A stretch of 64,000 bases of DNA from positions 434,001 to 498,000 of the forward strand of contig NZ_BMRK01000001.1 of assembly GCF_014648595.1 (NCBI RefSeq), in the 5' to 3' direction. The position numbers were made by a program, and so were the translations under genes. Numbering within the stretch: the stretch's first letter is position 1; each line of letters begins with the position of its first letter. The notes under the pieces were generated by a model that had not been told where the DNA came from, did no database searches, and saw only the letters and a program-made list of their open reading frames with translations. This document shows, piece by piece, positions 17,224-28,085 of this stretch. This stretch comes from Nocardioides luteus (lineage in GTDB: Bacteria > Actinomycetota > Actinomycetes > Propionibacteriales > Nocardioidaceae).

Positions 17224-17907
17224 TCAGCGGCGCAGGATCCGCGCCGAGAGCGTGTTGCCGAGCAGCTGGATGACCTGCACGAGCGCGACCAGGATGAGCA
17301 CGCAGACCCAGGTGACGGTCGGGTCGTACTGCCGGTAGCCGAAGGTCTGGGCGAAGCTGCCAAGACCGCCACCGGCGATCAGACCGGCCACCGCCGACAT
17401 GTCGACGACCGCGACGAAGGCGAACGTGTAGCCGAGGATGATCGGCGCCATCGCCTCGGGGAGCACGACGGTGGCGGCGATCCGCGCGCGGCTGGCGCCC
17501 ATCGCCCGCGCGGCCTCGATGACGCCCGGCGGGACGGTCACGAGGTTCTGCTCGACGATCCGGGCGATGCCGAACATCGAGGCCAGGATCAGCGAGAACA
17601 CCACCGCCGGGAATCCGATGCCGGTGCCGACGACCAGGCGGGCGGCCGGCTGGACGGCGGCGATGAAGATGATGAACGGGATCGGCCGGAAGAAGTTGAC
17701 CAGCAGGTTGAGGACCGCGGAGACGACGCGGTTCTCGTAGAGGCCGCCTCGACGGGTCAGGTAGAGACCCAGCGCGAGCAGCAGACCGAGGATGCCGCCG
17801 ATGAGCATGGTCAGGGCGACCATGAGCAGCGTCTCGCCGGTGGCCTGCCAGATGTCGGGCCACAGCTCGCCGACCCGGGTGTCGGTGGGGAGAGCGGTCA
17901 GCATCAC
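17224..17907 (-). CDS. metI: Methionine ABC transporter permease
   Basis: Inner-membrane permease of the D/L-methionine importer. 227 residues with about five hydrophobic segments. The EAA loop, which docks onto the ATPase, reads EAARAMGASRARIAATVVLPEA. The start overlaps the metN stop by 4 bp, closing the metQ-metN-metI operon. Length and segment order are normal for MetI. Confidence 0.9.
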   Translation of the reverse strand: MMLTALPTDTRVGELWPDIWQATGETLLMVALTMLIGGILGLLLALGLYLTRRGGLYENRVVSAVLNLLVNFFRPIPFIIFIAAVQPAARLVVGTGIGFPAVVFSLILASMFGIARIVEQNLVTVPPGVIEAARAMGASRARIAATVVLPEAMAPIILGYTFAFVAVVDMSAVAGLIAGGGLGSFAQTFGYRQYDPTVTWVCVLILVALVQVIQLLGNTLSARILRR

Positions 17908-18953
17908 AGCTCCTTGGCGGGGACGAGGGCGGCGAGCTCACGTACGGCCTCGTCGACCGAGGCCGTGGGACCGTCGAGGGCGAGCGTGAGGTTGCCGAAG
18001 GTGGCGCCCTGGATCTCCTCGATGCCGCCGAAGACGAGCTCGAAGGCGACCCCGCGCTCGTGGAGCACCGCGAAGACATCGGTCTGGCGGGGACCGCCCT
18101 CGCGCAGCTCGAGCTTCACGAACCGGCCGGGATGACGCGTACGCAGCGCGGCGAGCGCCTCGGTGGAGGGCTCGTCGTCGACCACGGTGCCGACGAAGCG
18201 GCGGGTCACCGGCTGCTGCGGGGCGGAGAAGACGTCGTAGACGCGACCGGTCTCGACCACCCGCCCGTTCTCCATGACCGCGACGTGGTCGGCGAGCTCG
18301 CGCACGACCTCCATCTCGTGGGTGATCGCGACGATGGTGGTGCCGAACTCCGCGTTGACCCGCTTGAGCAGACGCAGCACCTCGTGGGTGGTCTCCGGGT
18401 CGAGCGCGCTGGTGGCCTCGTCGGCGAGCAGGAGCGAGGGGTTGGTGGTCAGCGCGCGGGCGATGCCGACGCGCTGCTTCTGCCCGCCGGAGAGGTTGCG
18501 CGGGTAGGTGTGTGCCTTGTCGGGGAGCCCGACGAAGTGGAGCAGCTCGGAGATGCGGCGCTGCTGCTCGGCCTTGCCGACGCCGGCGATGTCGAGCGGG
18601 TAGGCCAGGTTGCCCCAGACCGTACGCGACTCGAAGAGGTTGAACTGCTGGAAGATCATCCCGATGTCGAGACGGAGCCTGCGCAGCTGCCGCTCACGCA
18701 GACCGACGAGCTCGGTGCCGCCGATCTGGATCGAGCCCGAGGTGGCCGGCTCCAGGCCGTTGAGGAGCCGCACCAAGGTGGACTTGCCGGCGCCGGAGTA
18801 GCCGACGATGGCCTGTACGTCACCGGCGGCGATGTCGAGGTCGACGTCGTCGACCGCACACACCTCGCTGCGCCCACGGGCGGCCGGGTAGGTCTTGATG
18901 ACGTTGCGGAGCCGCACGAGCGGCTCCGCAACATGGCCAGCGTGTGTCGTCAC
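17904..18953 (-). CDS. metN: Methionine ABC transporter ATP-binding protein
   Basis: ATPase of the methionine importer. Walker A is GYSGAGKST at residues 51-59, the signature is LSGGQKQRVGIARAL and Walker B is LLLADEATSALDP. A C-terminal extension of about 90 residues fits the NIL domain that binds methionine and inhibits transport. The GTG start overlaps the metQ stop by 4 bp. 349 residues, complete. Confidence 0.93.
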   Translation of the reverse strand: MTTHAGHVAEPLVRLRNVIKTYPAARGRSEVCAVDDVDLDIAAGDVQAIVGYSGAGKSTLVRLLNGLEPATSGSIQIGGTELVGLRERQLRRLRLDIGMIFQQFNLFESRTVWGNLAYPLDIAGVGKAEQQRRISELLHFVGLPDKAHTYPRNLSGGQKQRVGIARALTTNPSLLLADEATSALDPETTHEVLRLLKRVNAEFGTTIVAITHEMEVVRELADHVAVMENGRVVETGRVYDVFSAPQQPVTRRFVGTVVDDEPSTEALAALRTRHPGRFVKLELREGGPRQTDVFAVLHERGVAFELVFGGIEEIQGATFGNLTLALDGPTASVDEAVRELAALVPAKEL

Positions 18954-19888
18954 CGACGCTCCCGAACCTGCTTCTCGGTGTCATCGAGCGACTTCTGCAG
19001 GTCCTCGACCGGGATCTTGACGAGCTCGGCGGTGTCGCCGGAGGTCTCGTAGACCCCCTTCTGGACGTCCTCGTTGTTCTGGAAGATCTCGACGAGCTTC
19101 TTGTAGGTCTTGTTGTCCTTGTCCTCGGCGCGTACGGCGAAGATGTTGACGTAGGGGAGCGCCTTCGGGTCGGAGGGGTCGTCGGTCGCGAGCGCGTCCT
19201 CGAACTTCAGGCCGGCGTCCTCGACGAAGTCGTTGTTGATGATCGCCGCGGCGACGTCGGGGAGCGAGGAGGCCGTGATCGAGGCCTGGACGGCGCGGAT
19301 CTTCACCTTGGAGGCGGCGGTGTCGACGTCCTTGACGGTGCTGAACGGCGTGCCGCCGTCGGTCAGCTTGATGAGGCCCTTGCTCTGGAGCAGGACCAGG
19401 CCGCGGGCCTGGTTGGTCTCGTCGTCGGGGACGATGACCTCGTCACCGGCCTTGATCTCGTCGAGGCTCTTGTACTTCGAGGAGTAGAGCCCCAGCGGGT
19501 AGGTGGCCGTGGAGCCGAGCGCGACCAGGTCGTCGTCGTTCTGCACGTTGTAGTCGGCCAGGAAGATGATGTGCTGGAACTGGTTGAGGTCCAGCTCGCC
19601 CTCCGAGAGCGCCGGGTTGGGCTGGTTGTAGTCGCCGAAGTTCTTGACCTCGAGGTCGATGCCCTCCTCGCGCGCGGCGTCCTGGAACGTCTCCCAGTAG
19701 GGGTCGTCGGCACCGACGACACCGATGGTGACCTTGGTCAGGTCGCTGCCGGAGTCGTCGTCGCGGGTGAGGAAGAAGGCGAGGCCGCCGATCACGAGCG
19801 CGGCGACGACGACGATCCCGATGATGAGCGGGAGCTTGGACTTGGGAGCCTCGATGAGCGGGGTGGGCTCAGGCGTGTTGGAGGACAC
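18950..19888 (-). CDS. metQ: MetQ/NlpA-family substrate-binding protein, membrane-anchored
   Basis: Extracytoplasmic methionine-binding component, 312 residues. The NlpA fold is recognised by VTIGVVGADDPYWETFQDAA near residue 53, the GDYNQPNPALSEGELDLN segment and ALPYVNIFAVR. There is no lipobox Cys; instead residues about 19-40 form an uncleaved-looking transmembrane anchor after a polar N-terminus. Start is GTG with AGAGG upstream. First gene of the metQNI operon. Confidence 0.88.
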   Translation of the reverse strand: MSSNTPEPTPLIEAPKSKLPLIIGIVVVAALVIGGLAFFLTRDDDSGSDLTKVTIGVVGADDPYWETFQDAAREEGIDLEVKNFGDYNQPNPALSEGELDLNQFQHIIFLADYNVQNDDDLVALGSTATYPLGLYSSKYKSLDEIKAGDEVIVPDDETNQARGLVLLQSKGLIKLTDGGTPFSTVKDVDTAASKVKIRAVQASITASSLPDVAAAIINNDFVEDAGLKFEDALATDDPSDPKALPYVNIFAVRAEDKDNKTYKKLVEIFQNNEDVQKGVYETSGDTAELVKIPVEDLQKSLDDTEKQVRERR

Positions 19889-19903
19889 GGGTGGAACCTC
19901 TTC

Positions 19904-19919
19904 TAGACGGGTGAGTCTC
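19904..19919. promoter_or_regulatory. Possible McbR-like operator before metQ
   Basis: TAGAC-N6-GTCTC at 19904-19919 differs by one base from the TAGAC-N6-GTCTA operator of the corynebacterial methionine repressor McbR. It lies 15 bp upstream of metQ. The function fits, but the match is short and I could not check for an McbR orthologue. Confidence 0.35.
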
Positions 19920-19998
19920 GGCGACGAGAGTGGCTGGACAGCGGATTGTTGTCCATCAAAACAGTAGACTTAACGCAGGTCACACTCGCATTGTCGGT

Positions 19999-20037
19999 CA
20001 CACGCCGAGACGAGTCACGGACCCGCCTCGGCGTGTG
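19999..20037 (-). terminator. Terminator of the ABC-2 exporter genes
   Basis: CACACGCCGAG (19999-20009) pairs with CTCGGCGTGTG (20027-20037) around a 17-nt loop, 22 bp after the stop of the minus-strand permease gene. The left arm contains the CACGCCGAGAC motif that recurs in other gaps of the window. Confidence 0.65.
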
Positions 20038-20058
20038 CTAGGGGAGTATTTCCCGAGG

Positions 20059-20904
20059 TCAGACCAGGTCGCGCCGCCTCATCACGACCACTGCAGCGAC
20101 GGCGGCGACCGCCACGTACGCGGCGACGGTGATCAGCGCCCGCTCGCCGGAGATGGCGTCGAGCACGCCGGGCGTGCCGTTGGGTCCGCCGACGACCGCG
20201 CCCGCCAGCGAGCCGCCGGCGGTGCCGGGGAGCGCCTCGGTGACGGTCTCGATGCCGGACAGGAGGCTGCCCACACCACGCAGCAGGTTCTCCACCACCA
20301 GCGACCAGACCAGCCCGAGCCCGACCGCGAGCGCCGGTCCCTTGGCGAGCACGCCGACCAGGAAGCCGAGCAGCGCCCACATCTCCAGCACCAGGAACCC
20401 GGCACCGAAGGCTCGCGCCAGGTCACCGAGCGCCGGCATCGAGACCGTCTGGCCCTCGCTCACGGCGATCACGACCGAGACGCCTGCCGAGAGGGCCAGG
20501 GTCGCGACCATCATCGTGAGGACGAAGAGGGTCACCGCGACCAGCGAGCCGCCCACCGAGGCGTACCGGCTCGGTCCCTGGGTGAAGACCGTCTTCCAGG
20601 TGCCCCAGCCGAACCCGTTGCCGGCGACCAGCGCGCCGACCACCATCGCCAGCGCCCCGCCGAACATCGGCAGCCCGCTCACGATCACGTCCGGGATCGC
20701 GCTCGGCATCAGCCCGGCCAGCAGCTGGGCGTTGCTGGCGCCGTCGCCGGCGAAGTTGTCGTCGCCGGTCTTGTAGGCGACGTAGTTGAACACGTAGCCG
20801 AAGGAGAGCGACAGCGCCAGCCAGGCACCGACGATCACCCAGACCGCCGACCACTTGCGCAGCCGCAGCAGCTCGGCGCGGGTGCTGTTCACCAAGGCGT
20901 TCAT
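20059..20904 (-). CDS. ABC-2 type transporter permease
   Basis: A 281-residue integral membrane protein with about six hydrophobic segments, beginning MNALVNSTRAELLRLRKWSAVW. This is the usual N-terminal pattern of ABC-2 permeases whose ATPase is encoded just before. The ATG overlaps the ATPase stop by 4 bp. The export substrate is unknown; relatives move lipids, antibiotics or peptides. Confidence 0.8.
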   Translation of the reverse strand: MNALVNSTRAELLRLRKWSAVWVIVGAWLALSLSFGYVFNYVAYKTGDDNFAGDGASNAQLLAGLMPSAIPDVIVSGLPMFGGALAMVVGALVAGNGFGWGTWKTVFTQGPSRYASVGGSLVAVTLFVLTMMVATLALSAGVSVVIAVSEGQTVSMPALGDLARAFGAGFLVLEMWALLGFLVGVLAKGPALAVGLGLVWSLVVENLLRGVGSLLSGIETVTEALPGTAGGSLAGAVVGGPNGTPGVLDAISGERALITVAAYVAVAAVAAVVVMRRRDLV

Positions 20905-21824
20905 GACACGACCTCCTTCTTCCTGCTCGTCTCGGAACCGGTCATCTCGAAGAAGACGTCCTCGAGGGAACGCTCCGCGACGGTGACCTCGTGGACATCG
21001 ATGGAGTCGGTGACCAGCTGGCGTACGACCTCGGGGGCCGCGGTCGCAGGCAGGTCGACTTCGAGCGTCCCGTCGCCGACGCGGCGTACGCCCTCGTCGC
21101 CGGCGATCCGCATGACGGCGGCGAGCGCTGCGTCTTCGGGGGTGGCCCGGACCCGGAGGGTCGCGCCACCGCGCAGCTCGGCGACGGTCGACTCCCGCAG
21201 CAGCCGTCCGTCGTTGATGACGCCGACGCGGTCGCAGATCTCCTGCACCTCGGCCAGGATGTGGCTGGAGAGGATCACCGTCTGGCCGGCCTCGGCGAGC
21301 GAGACGACCAGGGCACGCATGTCGGCCATGCCGGCCGGGTCCAGGCCGTTGGTGGGCTCGTCGAGCACCAGCAGGTCGGGGTCGCCGAGCATCGCGGCGG
21401 CGACCCCGAGCCGCTGCTTCATCCCGAGCGAGTAGCCCTTGAAGGCGTCCTTGGCCCGGTCGGTCAGGTCGACCATCTCGAGCACCCGGTCGACCTCGGT
21501 GCTCGGCAGTGACTGGTAGCGCGCGAGCGTGCGCAGGTTGTCGCGGCCGCTGAGGTAGGGATAGAAGCCAGGGCCCTCGATGAGAGCGCCGATGCGGGCA
21601 GTGACGTCGGGGCTGCCGGCCGGGAGCCCCAGGATGCGCGCCGATCCGGCGGTGGGTCGGATCAGGCCGAGCATCATCCGCAAGGTGGTCGTCTTGCCGG
21701 CCCCGTTGGGGCCGAGGAAGCCGTACACCTCGCCACGCACGACGGTCATGCTGACCCGGTTGACGGCGAGCCTGTCGCCGTACCGCTTGGTCAGCCCGTC
21801 GGTCTCAACCACGAGTTCGTTCAT
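20901..21824 (-). CDS. ABC transporter ATP-binding protein (ABC-2 exporter)
   Basis: ATPase of the exporter formed with the downstream permease. Walker A is FLGPNGAGKTTTLRM, the signature region is YSLGMKQRLGVAAAM and Walker B is LLVLDEPTNGLDP. The C-terminal extension of about 80 residues is typical of drug- or lantibiotic-type ABC-2 ATPases. Start ATG at 21824 (MNELVVETDGLTKRYG); a GTG nine bases upstream is also possible. It is divergent from the histidine kinase gene, whose product may regulate it. Confidence 0.87.
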   Translation of the reverse strand: MNELVVETDGLTKRYGDRLAVNRVSMTVVRGEVYGFLGPNGAGKTTTLRMMLGLIRPTAGSARILGLPAGSPDVTARIGALIEGPGFYPYLSGRDNLRTLARYQSLPSTEVDRVLEMVDLTDRAKDAFKGYSLGMKQRLGVAAAMLGDPDLLVLDEPTNGLDPAGMADMRALVVSLAEAGQTVILSSHILAEVQEICDRVGVINDGRLLRESTVAELRGGATLRVRATPEDAALAAVMRIAGDEGVRRVGDGTLEVDLPATAAPEVVRQLVTDSIDVHEVTVAERSLEDVFFEMTGSETSRKKEVVS

Positions 21825-21955
21825 GGCTCCCACGCTCCCGCTTTCCGGTGGTCCCGGCGTCGGCGTGGTGGCGGCTCACGGTTACGCAGATCTGCGTAGA
21901 CGGGCGAACGGTTCTGTCGTACGCCTCGCGCGCTCGATCGAACTACGGTGTGTCC

Positions 21956-23200
21956 ATGTCCCGGATCCGTCGCCACTGGCTCCCGTGGCTGGTCGTCGTG
22001 GTGGAGCTGGTCGGCTCGCTGGGCAGCAACGCCCAGGCAGACACCCGCGGTCCGGCCGTCGTGCCCGCCCTGCTCGCTCTCCTCGCCGTCGTGCCGGTGC
22101 TGCTGCAGCGGCCGCCCGGGTGGGTGGTCGCGTTCAGCGGGCTGTGCGTCGGTATCTACTTCACGCTCGGTTTCGCCGAGAGCCCGATCTTCATGGCGCT
22201 CCCGGCGGTCACCTTCGCGGCGGCGTGGTCGCTGCCGCCGCGCCGGTGGGTCGGCTGGGCGCTGGCGGGAGCGGCGCTGGCGGCCACCGGGATCATGCTG
22301 AACCCCGCCGACGCCGCCCGCTTCGAGGACGGCCGCGGCCCGTGGGGGCCGGCCGGCGGGCCGGAGGGTGACGTCTCGCTGTGGCAGGCCCTCGGTCAGG
22401 TGGCGCTGGTGGCCGCCTTCGGTGCGGTCGGCACGGCGCTGCGCTCACGCAACGAGGCGCGGGCGCAGCGGCAGCGCCGAGCGGTCAGCGACGAGCGGGT
22501 GCGGATGGCCGCCGACCTCCACGACGGCGTCGGCCACGGGCTCGCGGTGATCGCCATGCAGGCCGGTGCTGCGCTGCACGTGCTCGACCGCGACCCCGAG
22601 GCGGCTCGCCGCAACCTGGAGGCCATCCGCGCCGAGAGCAAGGAGTCCCTCGACCTGCTGCGCCGGCAGCTGTCGCGGCTCACCGACGCCGACCCTGCCG
22701 ACCCTGCCGGCCCTGCCGGCTCGGTCGGCTCTTCCGGCCCGCGGACGCCGGAGCACGGGCTCGGGGACGTACCGGCTCTGGTGGAGCGGGTACGCACCGG
22801 CGGGCTGGAGGTCTCGTTGCGGCTCGACGCCGACCCCGGGACGGTGCCGGCCGACGTCGAGCGGGCTGCGTATGCGGTGATCCAGGAGGGGCTCACCAAC
22901 GTGCTGCGGCACGCTGCCGCGTCCCGGGCGGAGGTGTCGGTGGTGCGGACGGGCTCGACGGTCTCGACAAGCTCGACCTCCGGAGGGGGGTCGCTGGTCG
23001 TGACGGTGCATGACGACGGGCGGGTTTCAGACACCTCCCGCGGGGATCGGCGCCCAGGCATGGGAATTGTGGGAATGAGGTCGCGCGTCGAGGCACTTGG
23101 CGGCACCCTAGTGGCGGGGCCGGAGGTACGGGGCTTCCGGCTGCGGGCTTCCATCCCGGTTTCAGGGTCCTCGGCGGGTGGCGCGGAGGGGCTGGCATGA
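21956..23200 (+). CDS. Two-component sensor histidine kinase (NarL/DesK type)
   Basis: Membrane sensor kinase, 414 residues. Four to five hydrophobic segments occupy residues about 10-120 and 147-162, with no large extracellular domain. The DHp helix carries DLHDGVGHGL with the phospho-acceptor His189. A short Ala/Pro/Gly linker (about residues 230-250) precedes the HATPase_c domain, with the N-box in VIQEGLTNVLRHA and the G-box GMGIVGMRSRVEALGG. The response regulator gene overlaps by 4 bp. The divergent ABC exporter is a plausible target. Confidence 0.88.
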   Translation: MSRIRRHWLPWLVVVVELVGSLGSNAQADTRGPAVVPALLALLAVVPVLLQRPPGWVVAFSGLCVGIYFTLGFAESPIFMALPAVTFAAAWSLPPRRWVGWALAGAALAATGIMLNPADAARFEDGRGPWGPAGGPEGDVSLWQALGQVALVAAFGAVGTALRSRNEARAQRQRRAVSDERVRMAADLHDGVGHGLAVIAMQAGAALHVLDRDPEAARRNLEAIRAESKESLDLLRRQLSRLTDADPADPAGPAGSVGSSGPRTPEHGLGDVPALVERVRTGGLEVSLRLDADPGTVPADVERAAYAVIQEGLTNVLRHAAASRAEVSVVRTGSTVSTSSTSGGGSLVVTVHDDGRVSDTSRGDRRPGMGIVGMRSRVEALGGTLVAGPEVRGFRLRASIPVSGSSAGGAEGLA

Positions 23201-23856
23201 GTGAGCTGATCAAGGTTGCTCTGGTCGATGACCAGCCCCTCGTCCGGATGGGTCTGGCGACGATGATCGGCGCCGAGCCCGACCTGGAGATCGTGGGGGA
23301 GGCCTCCGACGGCAGCGCGGCGCTGCCGATGCTGCGCCGCACCCACCCCGACGTGGTGCTCTGCGACATCCGGATGCCCGTCCTCGACGGGCTCGGGATG
23401 CTGGAGCAGGTCACCCGTGACGCCTCGCTCGCCGACGTGCGGGTGGTGATGCTGACGACCTTCGAGCTCGACGAGTACGTCTTCGAGGCACTGCGCCTGG
23501 GAGCGAGCGGCTTCCTGCTGAAGGATGCCGAGCCGGTCACGCTGCTCGATGCCATCCGGGTGGTCGCCGAGGGTGGCTCGCTGCTGGCGCCGACCGTGAC
23601 CAGGCGAGTGATCGAGGAGTTCGGCTCGTCGCGGCGGGCGGCCAATCCACATCCGCGGCTCGGGGACCTCACCGAGCGTGAGCGGGAGATGGTGGCCTGG
23701 GTGGCCACCGGACGTTCCAACGCGGAGATCGCCGCGGAGCTCGTGGTCAGTCCTGACACGGTCCGCACGCACGTCTCGCGCGCGATGGTGAAGCTGCATG
23801 CCCGAGATCGCGCCCAGCTCGTCGTCTTCGCGATCGAGTCGGGCCTGAAGATCTAG
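23197..23856 (+). CDS. Response regulator, NarL/FixJ family
   Basis: Cognate regulator of the upstream kinase. The receiver domain has the acidic pair Asp11-Asp12, phospho-acceptor Asp57 in VLCDIRMP, a Thr in MLTTF and Lys in FLLKDA. The LuxR-type HTH lies at about residues 155-205 (LTEREREMVAWVATGRSNAEIAAELVVSPDTVRTHV). 219 residues, complete. Likely controls the divergent ABC-2 exporter operon. Confidence 0.92.
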   Translation: MSELIKVALVDDQPLVRMGLATMIGAEPDLEIVGEASDGSAALPMLRRTHPDVVLCDIRMPVLDGLGMLEQVTRDASLADVRVVMLTTFELDEYVFEALRLGASGFLLKDAEPVTLLDAIRVVAEGGSLLAPTVTRRVIEEFGSSRRAANPHPRLGDLTEREREMVAWVATGRSNAEIAAELVVSPDTVRTHVSRAMVKLHARDRAQLVVFAIESGLKI

Positions 23857-23865
23857 CCCGACTGG

Positions 23866-24036
23866 TCAGGCGGCGAGCGGGACGCTGCCCGGCATGACGA
23901 CCGGTGCGCACGCGCACGTGTCGCTGCAGGCAAGGTAGGTGTGCACTTCGTGACCGCATCGCGGGCACTGCAGGAAGTGCGACATCGGGAAGCTGCGTAC
24001 GTTGCCGTTCTCGGGGTTCTGCGCGGTGTCCCACAT
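23866..24036 (-). CDS. Small Cys/His-rich protein (MWDT family, copy 2)
   Basis: A 56-residue protein; the start at 24036 is set by an AGGAGA ribosome-binding site and by the shared MWDT N-terminus, although the frame is open further upstream. Cys spacing C24-x2-C27-x9-C37-x3-C41-x-C43 and His20, His29 and His32 match copy 1 (13372-13530) exactly with a 6-residue offset. Both copies read SFxxSH before the first Cys. Probably a zinc-binding mini-protein; function unknown. It lies back to back with an AraC-family gene. Confidence 0.82.
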   Translation of the reverse strand: MWDTAQNPENGNVRSFPMSHFLQCPRCGHEVHTYLACSDTCACAPVVMPGSVPLAA

Positions 24037-24149
24037 GACTTTCTCCTGTCTGCGTCGTGTGCCTTCACCTACTCCACGAGTGTGTGCCTGCGAATTCGAC
24101 ACTTCGTCGATGACACGCGGCAGATTCATCAAAATGGGATGATCGCAGC

Positions 24150-24599
24150 GTGACCAACAAGCCCGACCTGGAGCAACGGCTGCGTGACCTGAAGCTGCTG
24201 CGCCAGGTCAAGGACCGCATCGACCGGGAGTACGCGCAGCCCCTGGACGTGGAGGCGCTGGCCCGCGGCGTACACATGTCCGCCGGCCACCTGAGCCGGG
24301 AGTTCCGCAAGGCCTACGGCGAGCCGCCCTACTCCTACCTGATGACGCGGCGGGTGGAGCGGGCGATGACGCTGCTGCGGCGCGGAGACCTCAGCGTTAC
24401 CGACATCTGCTTCGCGGTCGGCTTCGGGTCGCTGGGCACGTTCTCGACGCGGTTCAGCGAGCTGGTCGGGATGTCCCCGAGCGCCTACCGTGACACCGCG
24501 ACCAGGGGCGACGTCGGGATCCCGCCGTGCGTGTCGAAGCAGGTCACCAGACCGATCAGGAATGGAGAAGCGAAGGTGCCGGATCCCTACATATCTTGA
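24150..24599 (+). CDS. AraC family transcriptional regulator
   Basis: A 149-residue regulator with little besides the AraC double HTH: the first helix pair spans VEALARGVHMSAGHLSREFRKAYG (about residues 35-58) and the second SVTDICFAVGFGSLGTFSTRFSELVGMSPSAYR (about 82-114). No ligand-binding domain is fused. The stop TGA overlaps the ATG of the VOC-family gene (TGATG), a common AraC/VOC pairing, so it probably regulates that gene and itself. Confidence 0.87.
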   Translation: MTNKPDLEQRLRDLKLLRQVKDRIDREYAQPLDVEALARGVHMSAGHLSREFRKAYGEPPYSYLMTRRVERAMTLLRRGDLSVTDICFAVGFGSLGTFSTRFSELVGMSPSAYRDTATRGDVGIPPCVSKQVTRPIRNGEAKVPDPYIS

Positions 24600-25027
24600 T
24601 GCCCATGGACATCAAGATCAGCTTCAGCTACCTGCCGCACAACGACCCCGAGGCGTCGCTGCGCTTCTACCGCGACCTGCTGGGCTTCGAGGTGAGGAAG
24701 GACGTCGGCTACGAGTCGATGCGCTGGCTCACCATCGGCCCGCCCTCCCAGCGGGACATCAGCATCGTTCTCTACCCGCCGCTGGCCGACCCGAACATCT
24801 CCGAGGCCGAGGGTCAGGTCGTCCTGGAGATGATGGCCAAGGGCACCTTCGCCAGCCTGATGCTGTCCTCCCCGGACGTGGACGCCGCCTTCGAGAAGAT
24901 CCAGGCCGGCATCGAGGGAAGCGGTGGCGAGATCATGTCGGAGCCGACCGACCAGGACTGGGGCATGCGTGACTGCTCGTTCCGTGACCCGGCGGGCAAC
25001 ACGGTCCGTCTCCAGCAGATCGGGTGA
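24599..25027 (+). CDS. VOC family protein (glyoxalase-like)
   Basis: A 142-residue vicinal-oxygen-chelate protein: [29 protein letters not shown] at the N-terminus and [14 protein letters not shown] at the C-terminus. The start at 24599 overlaps the AraC stop; ATG at 24605 is equally possible. The fold occurs in glyoxalases, dioxygenases and antibiotic-binding proteins, so the reaction is open. Probably translated by coupling to the regulator. Confidence 0.82.
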   Translation: MPMDIKISFSYLPHNDPEASLRFYRDLLGFEVRKDVGYESMRWLTIGPPSQRDISIVLYPPLADPNISEAEGQVVLEMMAKGTFASLMLSSPDVDAAFEKIQAGIEGSGGEIMSEPTDQDWGMRDCSFRDPAGNTVRLQQIG

Positions 25028-25078
25028 GGCCGGAAAATGTGCACGCCCGGGTTCAATCCTCCGGCTAGCCTGACCGCC

Positions 25079-27460
<2,382 letters not shown>

Positions 27461-27509
27461 GGTCGTGAGCCCGTGGGTGTCGGGAATCACGCCCGTTTGA
27501 GGCCATCTG

Positions 27510-27559
27510 GATGCGGTCAACCATGCCCGACCCACTTAACGTGGATTGGTTTCCGCATC
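27510..27559. promoter_or_regulatory. Inverted repeat before the DUF6069-like gene
   Basis: GATGCGGTCAACC (27510-27522) and GGTTTCCGCATC (27548-27559) are nearly complementary across 25 bp. It lies 49 bp after the UvrA-like stop and just before the next ribosome-binding site. Operator or leaky terminator. Confidence 0.35.
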
Positions 27560-27578
27560 AACGAAGGAGTTTCCTCAG

Positions 27579-28046
27579 ATGGCCGTCTACGTACCCGAGC
27601 ACCGGCAGGCGCCCGGGCAGTCCGGGCGCCTGGTCCCGGTGTGGCCCCGCGGACTGGTGGCCACCGCCATCGCCGCCGTCACCACGACGGTGATGGCTGT
27701 GACCGCCAAGGCGGTCGGGGTCGACTTCGGCAGCAGCGTCGGCGAGGTGCCGCTCTCGGCGTTCCCGCTGCTCACCATCTACTGCTCGGTGGTCGGCATC
27801 ATCATCGCCGAGGCGATGATCCGGATCGCCACGATGCCGCGCTCCACCTTCCAGATCACCACGATCGTCCTCACCGGCCTCTCCTTGATCCCGGACGTGC
27901 TGCCCGTCTTCGAGTTCGACCTGGCCTTCGTCGGGTTCCTGTGCCTGACCCACCTCGTCGCGGCGGCGATCGTGGTGCCGATGATCGCCGTGCGGATGGA
28001 AGAGCGCCGCGGACTCGGGCTGCCCGCTCCGGCTCACCGTCGATAG
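27579..28046 (+). CDS. Four-helix membrane protein, DUF6069-like
   Basis: A 155-residue predicted membrane protein. The start at 27579 follows a clear AAGGAG site. Hydrophobic segments at about residues 25-47, 60-82, 92-108 and 115-137 suggest four transmembrane helices, with short charged ends. Similar proteins are placed in DUF6069 as far as I recall; no function is known. It is flanked by unrelated single genes. Confidence 0.65.
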   Translation: MAVYVPEHRQAPGQSGRLVPVWPRGLVATAIAAVTTTVMAVTAKAVGVDFGSSVGEVPLSAFPLLTIYCSVVGIIIAEAMIRIATMPRSTFQITTIVLTGLSLIPDVLPVFEFDLAFVGFLCLTHLVAAAIVVPMIAVRMEERRGLGLPAPAHRR

Positions 28047-28085
28047 CGGACGTCTCTCGTCCTGAATGGGTGTCATGGTGGAGCC

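Noticed and set aside
19889-20050. SAM riboswitch before metQ
   Set aside because: None of the S-box core elements are present; the only strong hairpin is the terminator of the upstream exporter genes.
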